This document shows, in pieces, positions 1-8,994 of a DNA stretch of 64,000 bases (position 1 is the stretch's first letter; each line of letters starts with the position of its first letter). Position numbers and translations under genes: made by a program. This DNA comes from Diaphorobacter sp. HDW4B. Lineage in GTDB: Bacteria; Pseudomonadota; Gammaproteobacteria; Burkholderiales; Burkholderiaceae_C. The stretch is from NCBI RefSeq assembly GCF_011305535.1, contig NZ_CP049905.1:4214001-4278000 (forward strand). Direction: 5' to 3'. The notes below the pieces were generated by a model. The model searched no databases, had not been told where the DNA came from, and worked only from the letters and a program-made list of their open reading frames with translations.

Positions 1-150
1 GCCTTCCGACAGGTCCTGTCTGGCGGCTCCACGCAGTACGGATATGGCTACATGTCTGTCTCGGAGTTCCCCAAGCTCAACAACAACCAAGTTAACACCG
101 TAGACGCCGCGTTGGCGTTCCTCGGCAAGACCATGTCTTACGACGCGTAA
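1..150 (+). CDS. Phage tail protein, C-terminal fragment (probably tail tube)
   Basis: An open frame enters from the left edge and ends at a TAA at 148-150, giving the last 49 residues of a protein. It sits directly before a tail assembly chaperone pair and a tape measure gene, which is where the major tail (tube) protein normally lies in siphoviruses. The fragment ends in NTVDAALAFLGKTMSYDA and shows no recognisable motif. The tail-tube call therefore rests on gene order, not on sequence. The gap of 107 bases to the next gene shows no other reading frame. Confidence 0.55.
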   Translation, partial: AFRQVLSGGSTQYGYGYMSVSEFPKLNNNQVNTVDAALAFLGKTMSYDA

Positions 151-257
151 GCGTCTCCACCACGGCGAAAGCCATCACCAGCACCGACGCATCCTCGTTC
201 GCCTTTCGCAGGGCGGCGGGGGTGCGCACGGGCATCTAACTCTGCGAAAGAAACATC

Positions 258-650
258 ATGGCAAAAATCATTCTGGGTAAGCGCCCAAAGAACTTCAAGC
301 GCGTCGTCTCCTTCGATCTGCCCGAGGGTGGCAAGGGCTCCGTTGAAATCACCTTCGTGTACCGCACGCGCACCGAGTTCGGCCAATTCGTTGACGAACT
401 GATGGCGGCGGCAGGTGAGGCACCCGCAAGTCAGAGCGACGAGGACGTGAAGTTCTCGCTGGCGAAGGCGCTGGGCAAGACCGTGGGCACCAATGCCGAC
501 TACATCATGAAGGTGGCCGATGACTGGAATCTGGATGCCGAATTCTCGCGCGACAACGTGCAGCAGATGTGCGACGAGTACCCCGGTGCAGCCGCCGCGG
601 TGATCGATGCCTATCGCCTGGCCATCGCGGACGGGCGCTTGGGAAACTGA
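258..650 (+). CDS. Phage tail assembly chaperone (G-like)
   Basis: A 130-residue acidic protein preceded by a GAAAGAAA-type ribosome site. It lies between the tail tube and tape measure genes and has the size of the lambda G class of tail chaperones, which coat the tape measure during tail assembly and are absent from the virion. Its frame closes at TGA 648-650, immediately after a GGGAAAC heptamer at 641-647 read as G GGA AAC. The open frame 569-967 continues in the -1 frame, so some ribosomes should make a longer G-T type fusion of about 236 residues. The role is inferred from position, size and the frameshift site. Confidence 0.75.
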   Translation: MAKIILGKRPKNFKRVVSFDLPEGGKGSVEITFVYRTRTEFGQFVDELMAAAGEAPASQSDEDVKFSLAKALGKTVGTNADYIMKVADDWNLDAEFSRDNVQQMCDEYPGAAAAVIDAYRLAIADGRLGN

Positions 651-967
651 AGCAGGCCGGGGCTGCGCTCTATGAGAAAAAGGCCCCGGCACAAGATCAG
701 CAGAATCCATTTCTCGCGGCAATCATCGCAAGCGGGGCGGAGCGTCTAACCGAGGTCTGGCCGGAGAACTGGCGGGCCTTCGAGTTGTTTTACCGCGTGC
801 GCACTCAGTGGAATGTTGACTACGGCAGCGCCATCGGTTTGCGGTACGAGGCGGCATATCCGCTGATTGATCGCGAGGCTGTGGATGGCGACGACTGGCA
901 GGACCTGTTTGACGATCTGCGAGTTCTGGAGCGGGGCGCGTTGGATGCCTTGAATGATGTGAAGTAG
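569..967 (+). CDS. Tail chaperone frameshift extension (T-like, DUF1799-like)
   Basis: This frame overlaps the end of the chaperone gene and is offset by -1. The part before base 647 is out-of-frame upstream coding sequence. The meaningful part begins at the slippery site (LKQAGAALYEKK) and runs about 106 residues to TAG 965-967. It contains the motif VWPENWRAFELFYRVRTQW, which I associate with phage proteins of the DUF1799 family found beside tail chaperones. There is no convincing ribosome site or start codon near 650, so it is probably made only as a C-terminal extension of the upstream protein. In lambda, the T domain links the chaperone to tail tube subunits. Confidence 0.65.
   Translation: MRRVPRCSRRGDRCLSPGHRGRALGKLKQAGAALYEKKAPAQDQQNPFLAAIIASGAERLTEVWPENWRAFELFYRVRTQWNVDYGSAIGLRYEAAYPLIDREAVDGDDWQDLFDDLRVLERGALDALNDVK
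641..690 (+). promoter_or_regulatory. Programmed -1 ribosomal frameshift site (slippery heptamer plus hairpin)
   Basis: The heptamer G GGA AAC (641-647) is in the zero frame of the chaperone gene, one codon before its TGA stop. Eight bases after it begins a GC stem, GCCGGGGC (656-663) pairing perfectly with GCCCCGGC (683-690) across a 19-base loop. A slippery X XXY YYZ heptamer, short spacer and stem-loop is the standard arrangement of -1 frameshift signals, as in the lambda G/GT genes. Confidence 0.8.
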
Positions 968-1034
968 GCGGGATGCGCGAGGCCAGCTAGTCGGTGACAT
1001 TTGGTAGCATGTCCCCTTCATCATTGGAGGGGAT

Positions 1035-1496
1035 ATGCGAATCAAAAATCGATGGGCGATACCGCTTGCAATATTGTTGTTGTCGGCCTGCTCAAACCAA
1101 ACAGCCAAAACGGCGGTAAAGAAACTCCTCAACGACCCGGATAGTGCGCAATTTTCAGAAATGCGGGCTGGTAAAGATACGGGCGATGTCTGTGGTTACG
1201 TGAATGCCAAGAACCGCATGGGAGGTTTCGTTGGCAATACCCCATTCTTCTACCAGCAGAGCACTGATACGGTCGCCATAGTCAAATCACCTGAAGACAG
1301 CGACTTTCGCATGTTGTGGCTAGACCTTCGATCTGGCGGGAAAAACGATTTCGTGAAGATCGCAACTCAATGCGATCTCGTTACGCAGTGGGAATCCGTT
1401 TGCGGTTCGGCATACCCGATGCAAAAGCATGAAATGTGCAATGTCATACACCAACCTTCGGAGTTGTACAAAGCACTGAAGGCTGTGAATGGCTGA
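1035..1496 (+). CDS. Prophage lipoprotein of unknown function (moron)
   Basis: A 153-residue protein with a short basic start, hydrophobic stretch and the lipobox LLSAC (cleavage before Cys19), so it should be a membrane-anchored lipoprotein. A strong GGAGGGG ribosome site lies 5 bases before ATG 1035. The mature part has the NDPDSAQFSEM and VCGYVNAKNRMGGF motifs, which I recall from uncharacterised phage and plasmid proteins. It interrupts the tail operon between the chaperone pair and the tape measure, is more AT-rich than its neighbours, and is followed by tandem terminators. That suggests a separately transcribed cargo gene expressed in the lysogen. Function unknown; exclusion of other phages is one possibility. 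Confidence 0.7.
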   Translation: MRIKNRWAIPLAILLLSACSNQTAKTAVKKLLNDPDSAQFSEMRAGKDTGDVCGYVNAKNRMGGFVGNTPFFYQQSTDTVAIVKSPEDSDFRMLWLDLRSGGKNDFVKIATQCDLVTQWESVCGSAYPMQKHEMCNVIHQPSELYKALKAVNG

Positions 1497-1524
1497 ACGC
1501 TAGCTATTTTTCGTTACTAATTCC

Positions 1525-1550
1525 AAGGCTCGCTTCGGCGGGCCTTTTTT
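1525..1550 (+). terminator. Rho-independent terminator after the lipoprotein gene
   Basis: GC stem (GGCTCGC with GCGGGCC, one G-T pair) around a TTCG tetraloop, followed by six T residues at 1545-1550. It lies 29 bases after the lipoprotein stop. Confidence 0.8.
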
Positions 1551-1552
1551 AT

Positions 1553-1583
1553 GGGCTCACGCTTTTCGGCGTGGGCTTTTTTA
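1553..1583 (+). terminator. Second, tandem terminator before the tape measure gene
   Basis: GGGCTCACGC pairs with GCGTGGGC across a TTTTCG loop and is followed by six T residues. It directly follows the first terminator and sits just before the chosen tape measure start, so tail transcription must read through or restart here. Confidence 0.65.
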
Positions 1584-1595
1584 TTGGGCGGGCGC

Positions 1596-4500
1596 ATGGC
1601 AAATGACCTGAATATCCAAGGCGAAGTAGTCATGTCAACCGAACAGGTTGAGGCCGCCTTTGATCGTGTCGGCAACAAGGCCGGGAAGATGGCGACGGAA
1701 GTTGCCAAATCTGCAAACGACGCTGGCAAGGCTGTTGACAGCATTGGAGACGGTGCCGAGAAGGGGGCTGAGCGCTTTACTCGCGCAGAAGCTCGCATGC
1801 GTGATGCGATCAAGAAGTCCACGCAAGAGCTGCAGACGTTGGGAAAGACCGCCAGCGAAAAGCTCGAATTCAACATCGACGCGAAGGGGCTCGATGCGTC
1901 CAAATTTGCGCCATACATTGCCGAGCTCAAGAAGGCAGAGGAGGCGCAACGCATTGCTTCTGGATCGCTGGATAGCATGGGCATGTCCGCGAAAGCTACG
2001 GCTGCCGCCTTGCGTGGGGTGCCAGCCCAATTCACCGACATCATTGTGTCGTTGCAAGGTGGCCAAGCGCCTATGACCGTATTGCTTCAACAAGGTGGGC
2101 AGTTGAAGGATATGTTCGGAGGTGTTGGCAACGCAACAAAAGCATTGGGTGGCTATGTTCTTGGCCTTGTTAACCCATTCACATTGGCTGCTGCTGCGGT
2201 GGCTGTTCTGGCTGTTGCATACAACTCAGGTAGCAAAGAGGCAGACGCTTACCGTAGCGCGATTATTCTGTCTGGCAATGCTGCTGGCACGTCCGTGTCG
2301 CAGCTCTCGGCCTACGCACTCGCCATCAGTGGCGTTGTAGGCACGCAAGGCGCTGCTGCTGAATCATTGGCGGCGATGGCATCGGGCGGCAAAGTCACGT
2401 CTGACGTACTCAAGGAGGCCGCGCAAGCAGCGGTTCTTTATGAGCGCGCGACTGGTCAAGCTGTTGACAAGACGGCGGAGAAGTTTTCCTCGCTGGCAAA
2501 TGATCCGTTGAAGGCTGTTCTTAAGCTCAATGACGGAACCAATTTCCTCACGATCAGCGTTTACAAGCAGATCAAGAGCCTGGAGGAGCAAGGGAAAGCT
2601 GCCGAGGCTACAGCAGTTGCTCAGCGGGCCTATGCCGATTCTTTATCGAGCAGGTCTACGGAGATTCTGAACAACCTCGGCAGCATTGAGCGCGCGTGGT
2701 TGGCTATCAAGGATGGGGCAAAGGCAGGCTGGGATGCGATGCTTGGCATCGGTCGAGAAAAAACCACTAGCGACAAACTCGCCAGCGTTCGAAAAGAAAT
2801 TGCTGCAGTAGAGGGCCGCATTGCTTCGGGTGCGAGCACTGCGGGTACGGGTGGTTTTGCCGGAGTACAACTTCAGTCGGGAGAAGCCAAGCGTGCTCTA
2901 GAGATCGACAATGCAAGGCTGCAAAGTCTGCACGCGCAGGCCGCAGCACTTGAGGGTGTCGCATATCAGGAGCGGCAGAATGCAGAGCAAAAGGCGGAAA
3001 GCGCCAAGCAAACGCAGATGCTGACGCAATGGGACAAAGAGGGTGACCAATTCCGCACAAAGGCCGCGAAGCGCGACGATGAGATCAATAAGGCAAAGGT
3101 GGAAGGGCAGGCGCTGATTGCGGCGGGACTACTGACCGAGGCGGGACTTCGTCAGCGTCTCGCCGACATCAACGAAAAGTACAAAGACAAGGGCGGTGCT
3201 TCGGCAATCAAGGCTGCAAACAAGGAGCTGGCGGATCAGACAAAATTGGTCGGTCAGCTCGCGGGCCTGAGTTCCACCTTTTACGAGGACTGGGACAACC
3301 TTGCCAAGGCATACAAGCGCACCGGAGGCAGTGCCGAGGACTTGGCAAAGGCGCAGGCCAAACTGCTGGCCGACCAGCCGTTCATGAAGGCGCAGACCAA
3401 GGATGTTGACGAGGCGGACAAGGCGTACCGAAAGTACACAGATGGCCTATTCAAATCGGCTGCTGCACTGGACGAGCAAACGGCCCAACAGAACGCGGCA
3501 AACGAAACCTTCGGGAAGTCAAAGACCGCGATTGCTGCAATGGCCGCAGAGCAGGCAAAGCTCGCCGCGTTGAATGCCAAGAATGTGGGCCCTTGGACGC
3601 AAGATGGTGTTGACGGCCTGAACGCCATGGCCAAAGCGGCAGAGGACTATGCGGAATCGCTCATGAAGGGCGTCTACCAGCAGAGTTTGCTGAAGTATGA
3701 CGATGGCATCAAGGCAGCGCAGGAGCAGTTAGAGCTTCAGCAGTACGGCATGTCCTTGCTGGGTATGGAAGAGCAGAAGCGTTCCAAGTTGATCGCCGTG
3801 AAGCAGTCTGAGCTGAAGCTGCAAAAGGAAATCCGCGACATCGAGAAGGAGACGTATAGCCTCGATCCGGTTGAGAATGAGAACCGCAAAAACAAGTTGA
3901 TCGCGGATGCTCGCATCAAGGCAGAGATTGAGTTGCAAGGCCAACTTCTGCAAATCCAAGATCAATTTGTCCAGCAACAAGCCCAGAAGTTCGATGACAT
4001 CTTCCGCCAGGGGTTTGCGGACATGGCCAACAACGGCATGGATGGGCTGAAGGCTTTCGGCAAGTCGTTGAAAACCACTGTTCTGACATCGATCGCAGAT
4101 GGCATCTATCAGGCGCTCATCAAGAAGTGGGTCGTGAATATCACCACCAATCTCATGGGGGGTATCGAAGGTATTGTTGGAGCTGTTGGCTCCCTGTTTG
4201 GCGGAGGTGGTGGCGGCAGCGGTGGCTCTGGGATCATGGGGATAGCGAGCAATGCCCAGTCTCTCTACGGCCTGTACACCGGCTCGACAATGAGCACGAT
4301 CGGCACTATGGCCACGAATCTCGGCACGATGATGGGTAGCAACTGGCTGACCGGGATGGGTATGTCGATGTCTGGATACACGATGCCAGCAACGATGATG
4401 GGGCCGGGTGCCGGTGTTGGTATTCATGCCACCGGTACGGCGGCTAGCGGCGGCAGCGCGGCAGGCCTCGGCGCGTTCAGTGGTGCTGGCATTGGTGCTG

Positions 4501-6932
4501 CCATCGTGATGGCGGCTGCATATCTCGGCGGCATGTTCAAGAGCGAGAAGCAGGTAGGCGCGGGTCTCACTGGTGAGCTTGGCGGGGACTTGTACGGATA
4601 CCAGCTCATGCGAGAAGGGGGAAGCCTTTTCAGCGGGCCTTCGTACAAATACATCATCGCCGAAAAGGAGCTGGAGAAGGCTCGCGCCGAAATTGAGGAA
4701 CTCAAGAAAAACCCAGAGTTGGAAACGGATGGCAATCTCGCCTACCGCATGAAGTATCTGCGCGAGCGGGTGGAGATGCTGGAAGGCAAGTACGGTTCAT
4801 CCATCGCCGCGTCTCAGGGGCCAATTGACATCTTGCAGCAGAGCTATTCGGCCATCCGTGAAACGGTTGCGCTGCAAGCTGAATCCCTTGGGCTTGACGG
4901 CGACGCCGTTCGCAAAATGAAGACGACGCTGGGTCTGGATGAAATCCACCCGGACACGGGTGGTTTGGGCATTGAGCTTTCCGGGCTCACCGAAGAGGAG
5001 GCTACCGCCAAGGTCAAGGCAGCCTTGGAGAAGGCCAACGAAGACTTGGCGCGCTCGGTGCTTGGTTCGATGCAGGAGGTGACGCGGGAAGTTACGCGCA
5101 CCTACGCAGAGATCATCCCCGTCCACGACGAAGACGGCAACGTCTACGAAAACCGGATCTGGCACGACGTCACCGAAACCGTCACATCGATGGAATGGGT
5201 GATGAGCGAGTACGTCCGCGAGGGCGAGACTGCCGTCGCTGCGCTCAATCGTATCTCCGGCAGTCTGGTTGGTGTCAATCAGGTGTTTGACATGCTTGGC
5301 GCGGATTTGCTGGCTGCATCGATTGCAAGCGGTGACTGGGCGAGCAAGTTGATTGAGGCTATGGGCGGGATTGACAACCTCAACACAGCAGCTGTCAGCT
5401 ACTACGACCGCTACTACTCAGACGACGAAAAGCGAGCACGGCAAATCTCTACAGCCAACAGCGGAATGGAGAGTTTGGGATTCGATCTTCGGGTAGAGGA
5501 TGACAATGCGATGCAGAAGTATCGCGAGCTAGTAGACAAAGCCATATCCGCGAAAGATGAGGTGCTGCTTGCCGCGTTGCTGAAGTTCGCCGAACAGTTT
5601 GGTTTGGGTGTTGATGCTGTCGTGTCGGCTACGCAGGCTCATCTGGATGAGTTGGCGGCGGCGAAGGCGGCGGCGGATGAGATAGCAGCAAATGCCAAGA
5701 AAGCATTGGAGGATGCGCAGAACAAGGCAATGCGCAATCTTGAGCAGGCCACGGCGCGCGAGGTTGATCGACTCAATGACCAGAAGGCCACACTCACCGA
5801 ACAGCGCTCGCTTGCCAATGAGTCCCTGTCGCTGATCACGGGTGTGTTTGACCTGGTGCGCGACAGTGCACGAGAGCTGTACGGATCGGTTGAGTCTGTC
5901 GCTGCAATGCAAGCCTCACAAGGGCGTGCGTTCATCGACATGGCTCTGAGTGCGGCGCTGTCTACCGGCTACCTGCCGGAGCAAGACCAACTCTCGCAAG
6001 CCATTTCTGCTGTGCGCTCTGGCATCGATGAGGGAGCCTACAAGTCCCAAGTCGAGAAGGACTACGACACGCTGCTGCTGGCTGGGAAGCTGTCTGCTCT
6101 GCAGTCGATTTCCGGTGAGCAAAAGACCACTGCCGAACTGCAACTCGAAGCGCTGGACAACCAGATCACGAGCATCGACAAGCAGACCAAATATCTGCAG
6201 GACCAGCTTTCCAACATCAAGGAACTGGTCGCGATCAGCAAGGGCGAGTACGACGCCACCATCTCGGTCGAGCAGGCCGTGCGTGACATCTACAGGCTCT
6301 ACGACCTCAAGACATCGACACCCACAACAGGCACGACCACGAAGCCCGGCACAACCGGGCCGACAGTGGGCAACGGTGCTGTCGCTGGTGATCCCGTCAA
6401 GAGCGGGCCAACCGGTTCAGGTGGCTGGTATCGCGAGGTCGTCACAGGCGCTGGCACAACGTATGTAGTTGACAACTCGGACGAGCTGACAAGCTTGGAC
6501 AAGTGGATCGACAAGTGGCGCGGGACCGGCGATGTCGCGGGCATGCTGAACGACGGCAAGGCTCAGGGCTACTCGATGAATGACATCGCGGCAGTCATGG
6601 GCTGGGGTTATCAAGACCTCATCGATGCTGGCAAGCGACTCGGGATTCCGAAGTTTGACGTTGGCACGAACTATGTGCCTCGCGACATGCTGGCGATGGT
6701 GCATGAAGGCGAGGCGATCATACCGAAGGCCGACAACCGCGCGTTGATGGCGGCACTGCAAAACGGTGGCGGCGGCAGCAATGCCGATGTCGTTTCGGAG
6801 CTTCGCGCTCTGCGTGAAGAAAACAAGATTCAGGCCGGAGAAATCGCGCGCTTGAATCTGCGCGTCGCCAAGGTTGTCGAGCGCTGGGAAGGTGGCGGCA
6901 TGCCACCGCAACGAGAGGAACAACCTGCATGA
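1596..6932 (+). CDS. Phage tail tape measure protein
   Basis: A 1778-residue protein that sets tail length and helps DNA entry. The N-terminal part is alanine-rich and helical, with the motif GVPAQFTDIIVSLQGGQAPM (about residue 140) typical of lambda H-type tape measures. Hydrophobic stretches follow near residues 185-205, and near residues 850-990 there are glycine-rich and hydrophobic segments. The C-terminus carries FDVGTNYVPRDMLAMVHEGE, a common ending of such proteins. I chose ATG 1596 (MANDLNIQGE) over the in-frame ATG 1551 because the earlier start would translate a terminator hairpin. The gene ends in an ATGA overlap with the next gene. It is longer than most lambda-like tape measures. 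Confidence 0.93.
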   Translation: MANDLNIQGEVVMSTEQVEAAFDRVGNKAGKMATEVAKSANDAGKAVDSIGDGAEKGAERFTRAEARMRDAIKKSTQELQTLGKTASEKLEFNIDAKGLDASKFAPYIAELKKAEEAQRIASGSLDSMGMSAKATAAALRGVPAQFTDIIVSLQGGQAPMTVLLQQGGQLKDMFGGVGNATKALGGYVLGLVNPFTLAAAAVAVLAVAYNSGSKEADAYRSAIILSGNAAGTSVSQLSAYALAISGVVGTQGAAAESLAAMASGGKVTSDVLKEAAQAAVLYERATGQAVDKTAEKFSSLANDPLKAVLKLNDGTNFLTISVYKQIKSLEEQGKAAEATAVAQRAYADSLSSRSTEILNNLGSIERAWLAIKDGAKAGWDAMLGIGREKTTSDKLASVRKEIAAVEGRIASGASTAGTGGFAGVQLQSGEAKRALEIDNARLQSLHAQAAALEGVAYQERQNAEQKAESAKQTQMLTQWDKEGDQFRTKAAKRDDEINKAKVEGQALIAAGLLTEAGLRQRLADINEKYKDKGGASAIKAANKELADQTKLVGQLAGLSSTFYEDWDNLAKAYKRTGGSAEDLAKAQAKLLADQPFMKAQTKDVDEADKAYRKYTDGLFKSAAALDEQTAQQNAANETFGKSKTAIAAMAAEQAKLAALNAKNVGPWTQDGVDGLNAMAKAAEDYAESLMKGVYQQSLLKYDDGIKAAQEQLELQQYGMSLLGMEEQKRSKLIAVKQSELKLQKEIRDIEKETYSLDPVENENRKNKLIADARIKAEIELQGQLLQIQDQFVQQQAQKFDDIFRQGFADMANNGMDGLKAFGKSLKTTVLTSIADGIYQALIKKWVVNITTNLMGGIEGIVGAVGSLFGGGGGGSGGSGIMGIASNAQSLYGLYTGSTMSTIGTMATNLGTMMGSNWLTGMGMSMSGYTMPATMMGPGAGVGIHATGTAASGGSAAGLGAFSGAGIGAAIVMAAAYLGGMFKSEKQVGAGLTGELGGDLYGYQLMREGGSLFSGPSYKYIIAEKELEKARAEIEELKKNPELETDGNLAYRMKYLRERVEMLEGKYGSSIAASQGPIDILQQSYSAIRETVALQAESLGLDGDAVRKMKTTLGLDEIHPDTGGLGIELSGLTEEEATAKVKAALEKANEDLARSVLGSMQEVTREVTRTYAEIIPVHDEDGNVYENRIWHDVTETVTSMEWVMSEYVREGETAVAALNRISGSLVGVNQVFDMLGADLLAASIASGDWASKLIEAMGGIDNLNTAAVSYYDRYYSDDEKRARQISTANSGMESLGFDLRVEDDNAMQKYRELVDKAISAKDEVLLAALLKFAEQFGLGVDAVVSATQAHLDELAAAKAAADEIAANAKKALEDAQNKAMRNLEQATAREVDRLNDQKATLTEQRSLANESLSLITGVFDLVRDSARELYGSVESVAAMQASQGRAFIDMALSAALSTGYLPEQDQLSQAISAVRSGIDEGAYKSQVEKDYDTLLLAGKLSALQSISGEQKTTAELQLEALDNQITSIDKQTKYLQDQLSNIKELVAISKGEYDATISVEQAVRDIYRLYDLKTSTPTTGTTTKPGTTGPTVGNGAVAGDPVKSGPTGSGGWYREVVTGAGTTYVVDNSDELTSLDKWIDKWRGTGDVAGMLNDGKAQGYSMNDIAAVMGWGYQDLIDAGKRLGIPKFDVGTNYVPRDMLAMVHEGEAIIPKADNRALMAALQNGGGGSNADVVSELRALREENKIQAGEIARLNLRVAKVVERWEGGGMPPQREEQPA

Positions 6933-7846
6933 GTACAACCGCACTACGTGTAGTGCGGCCTGTCTCGATCACCCCTGCAATGCTTATTGGCACTGGTGTT
7001 CCTGAAGCCGATTACGGTGAATGGAACGCCAGCGCTAGCTATGGCGTGAGTGATCGGGTCATTGTGGCCGCAACGCACAAGGTCTATCAAAGCACAGTTG
7101 CCAGCAATGTTGGCAACGATCCAACGGCAGTGGTTGCCGAACCAAAATGGCTCGAAGTCGGGGCAACGAACCGATGGAAAGCGTTCGACAAATCGGTGTC
7201 CAGTCAGACGGTTTTTCCGTCCAACATCTGGTACAGCCTGAGGCCCGGACAGGCGATCACATCGCTCGGTGTGTTGAACATCAAGGGCGGGACGTCGATG
7301 CGGGTTCGAATGATCGATCCGACATACGGAACGGTCCACGACAAGACCTACAACCTCGCCAGCACGCCGGTCTCGACTGGCTGGTGGGAGTGGGTATTCG
7401 GGGAGCGCCGAACACCGACGCAGGTGCTGATAACCGATCTGCCGAGCTACCCAACAGCAGAGATCGTGATCGAGATTATCGGCACAACAGAGCTTGCTGT
7501 CGGGGTGATTCTGCTGGGACAAATGAAGCAGTTCACCATGGGTGTTCTGCGCGGTGCACGGGTCGGAATTCAGGACTATTCACGCAAGGAGCGCAACGAG
7601 TTCGGAGACGTGTTGATCGTTGAGCGAGCCTTCGCAAAGCGGGCCAACTTCTCGATGTTGATGACCTCGGGCGAGGTCGATGCGTTCAACGATTTCCTCG
7701 CTGAAGTTCGCGCAACACCGTGCCTCTGGATCGGCTCCAGCAAGTACGAATCGACGACCGTTTACGGCTTCTACAAGTCGTTCGACATCATCCTCAACTA
7801 CACCGACTACGCGGATTCAGAAATCGAATTGGAGGGTCTCACATGA
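6929..7846 (+). CDS. Phage tail tip protein of unknown fold
   Basis: A 305-residue protein whose ATG overlaps the tape measure stop (ATGA). The first 75 residues contain a YGEWNASASYGVSDRVI segment like small carbohydrate-binding or phage 'knob' modules (tryptophans, YQS pattern). The rest is beta-rich, and the C-terminal part (RKERNEFGDVLIVERAFAKR) resembles phage proteins found just after tape measures. Position suggests a distal tail or hub part. No gpM, L, K, I or J-like gene is seen between it and the fibre gene. It is coupled by a second ATGA overlap to the next gene. Function inferred from position only. Confidence 0.55.
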   Translation: MSTTALRVVRPVSITPAMLIGTGVPEADYGEWNASASYGVSDRVIVAATHKVYQSTVASNVGNDPTAVVAEPKWLEVGATNRWKAFDKSVSSQTVFPSNIWYSLRPGQAITSLGVLNIKGGTSMRVRMIDPTYGTVHDKTYNLASTPVSTGWWEWVFGERRTPTQVLITDLPSYPTAEIVIEIIGTTELAVGVILLGQMKQFTMGVLRGARVGIQDYSRKERNEFGDVLIVERAFAKRANFSMLMTSGEVDAFNDFLAEVRATPCLWIGSSKYESTTVYGFYKSFDIILNYTDYADSEIELEGLT

Positions 7847-8994
7847 CCGATATTGTCACGCCACCTGGCATTGACGCACTGCCCCCTGAGCCGTTGCCAA
7901 CGGACACGCCAGCAGAGTTCAACACGAAGTCGTTCAACCTTGTCGCGGCCTTGAAAAAGCTGGTAAGCCAGATGAATGCGGCGATCCAGAATGTGTGGAA
8001 CAACGCGACGGCGGCGAACGAGCGGGCAAGTGCCGCAGCTGGATCTGCAGGTGCCGCATCGGGCAGCGCGAGCGCGGCCTCTGGCAGTGCTTCAGCTGCC
8101 GCCGGGAGCGCATCGGCAGCGTCTGGCAGCGCCTCTGCCGCATCGACCAGTGCGGGCACGGCAGCCGCATCGCTTGCCACGATGCAGAAGCTCTACCTCG
8201 GCGCGAAGACCTCCGCCCCAACGACCGACAACCAAGGCGCGGCGCTCCAGGTGGGCGCGTGGTACACGAACACGACAAGCTCCAGCTGGCACTGGTGGTC
8301 TGGTACTGCGTGGGTCGTGGGTGTGGGGAATCCGGCCACGGTAGATTGGGTGACTCAGGTGCTCAACAAGCCGTCAACAGTCAGTGGGTACGGGATCACC
8401 AATGCAGTGACAAGCGGCGCTCAGATGATGGCTGAGGCAGCGTACATGTCTGATGCGCCACTGGGGCAGTGGGCGACTTTTCCCGGTACTGCATCTGCAG
8501 GCGCGGACTGGCCTGCATCGGGGTTTCCGTCGTACTGGAATGTATTCACGTTTGGCTCCGGGACTCGCCGCACTCAGATTGCATGGCAAGTATTTGCTGG
8601 CGCTGAGCAGTCGTCGATGTTCGTCCGCTCGCTGCACGACTCGACGTGGAGCCCGTGGCAGCGGTTCTTCGGCGACATCAGCCTGATGGAAAAGTCGAAA
8701 TACGTTTCCGCGCCCGGATCCGCGTACACGGCGAACCCCCGCGAGGCCACGTTGCAGTACATCGACATCAGTGCTCCACTGACAGTCACGCTTGCTGCAT
8801 CGCGTAAGCCGGGTGATCAGATCACGTTGATGTTCTCGTTTCCTTCGGTCTCGTCGATTGCGTTTTCGAGCAACGTCAAGGCTCCAGTCGGAGGCATCCG
8901 TTCAGGCGTTGCAAGCCACATCCTGACAGTCACGCTCGTGGCTCGGCAGGACGGCAACTGGCAGGCATATGACGGAGGGCTGCACCCATGGTGA
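7843..8994 (+). CDS. Phage tail fibre / receptor-binding protein with alanine-serine repeat and pyocin-knob-like domain
   Basis: A 383-residue protein starting at ATG 7843, inside the ATGA overlap and 6 bases after GGAGGG. Residues about 1-55 form the attachment region. Residues 55-105 are a low-complexity run of SAGAASGSASAASGSASAAA type, expected to form a fibrous or coiled stalk. The middle (about residues 205-285) reads MSDAPLGQWATFPG to STWSPWQRFFG, the pattern of the pyocin-knob domain of phage and pyocin fibres. The last about 90 residues are beta-rich and are probably the distal tip. A longer reading frame starts upstream at 7720, but that part overlaps the previous gene. Confidence 0.8.
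   Translation: MTDIVTPPGIDALPPEPLPTDTPAEFNTKSFNLVAALKKLVSQMNAAIQNVWNNATAANERASAAAGSAGAASGSASAASGSASAAAGSASAASGSASAASTSAGTAAASLATMQKLYLGAKTSAPTTDNQGAALQVGAWYTNTTSSSWHWWSGTAWVVGVGNPATVDWVTQVLNKPSTVSGYGITNAVTSGAQMMAEAAYMSDAPLGQWATFPGTASAGADWPASGFPSYWNVFTFGSGTRRTQIAWQVFAGAEQSSMFVRSLHDSTWSPWQRFFGDISLMEKSKYVSAPGSAYTANPREATLQYIDISAPLTVTLAASRKPGDQITLMFSFPSVSSIAFSSNVKAPVGGIRSGVASHILTVTLVARQDGNWQAYDGGLHPW

Noticed and set aside
1551-1595. Earlier start for the tape measure gene
   Set aside because: The added 15 residues would be encoded by an intrinsic terminator hairpin; ATG 1596 gives a normal tape measure start.
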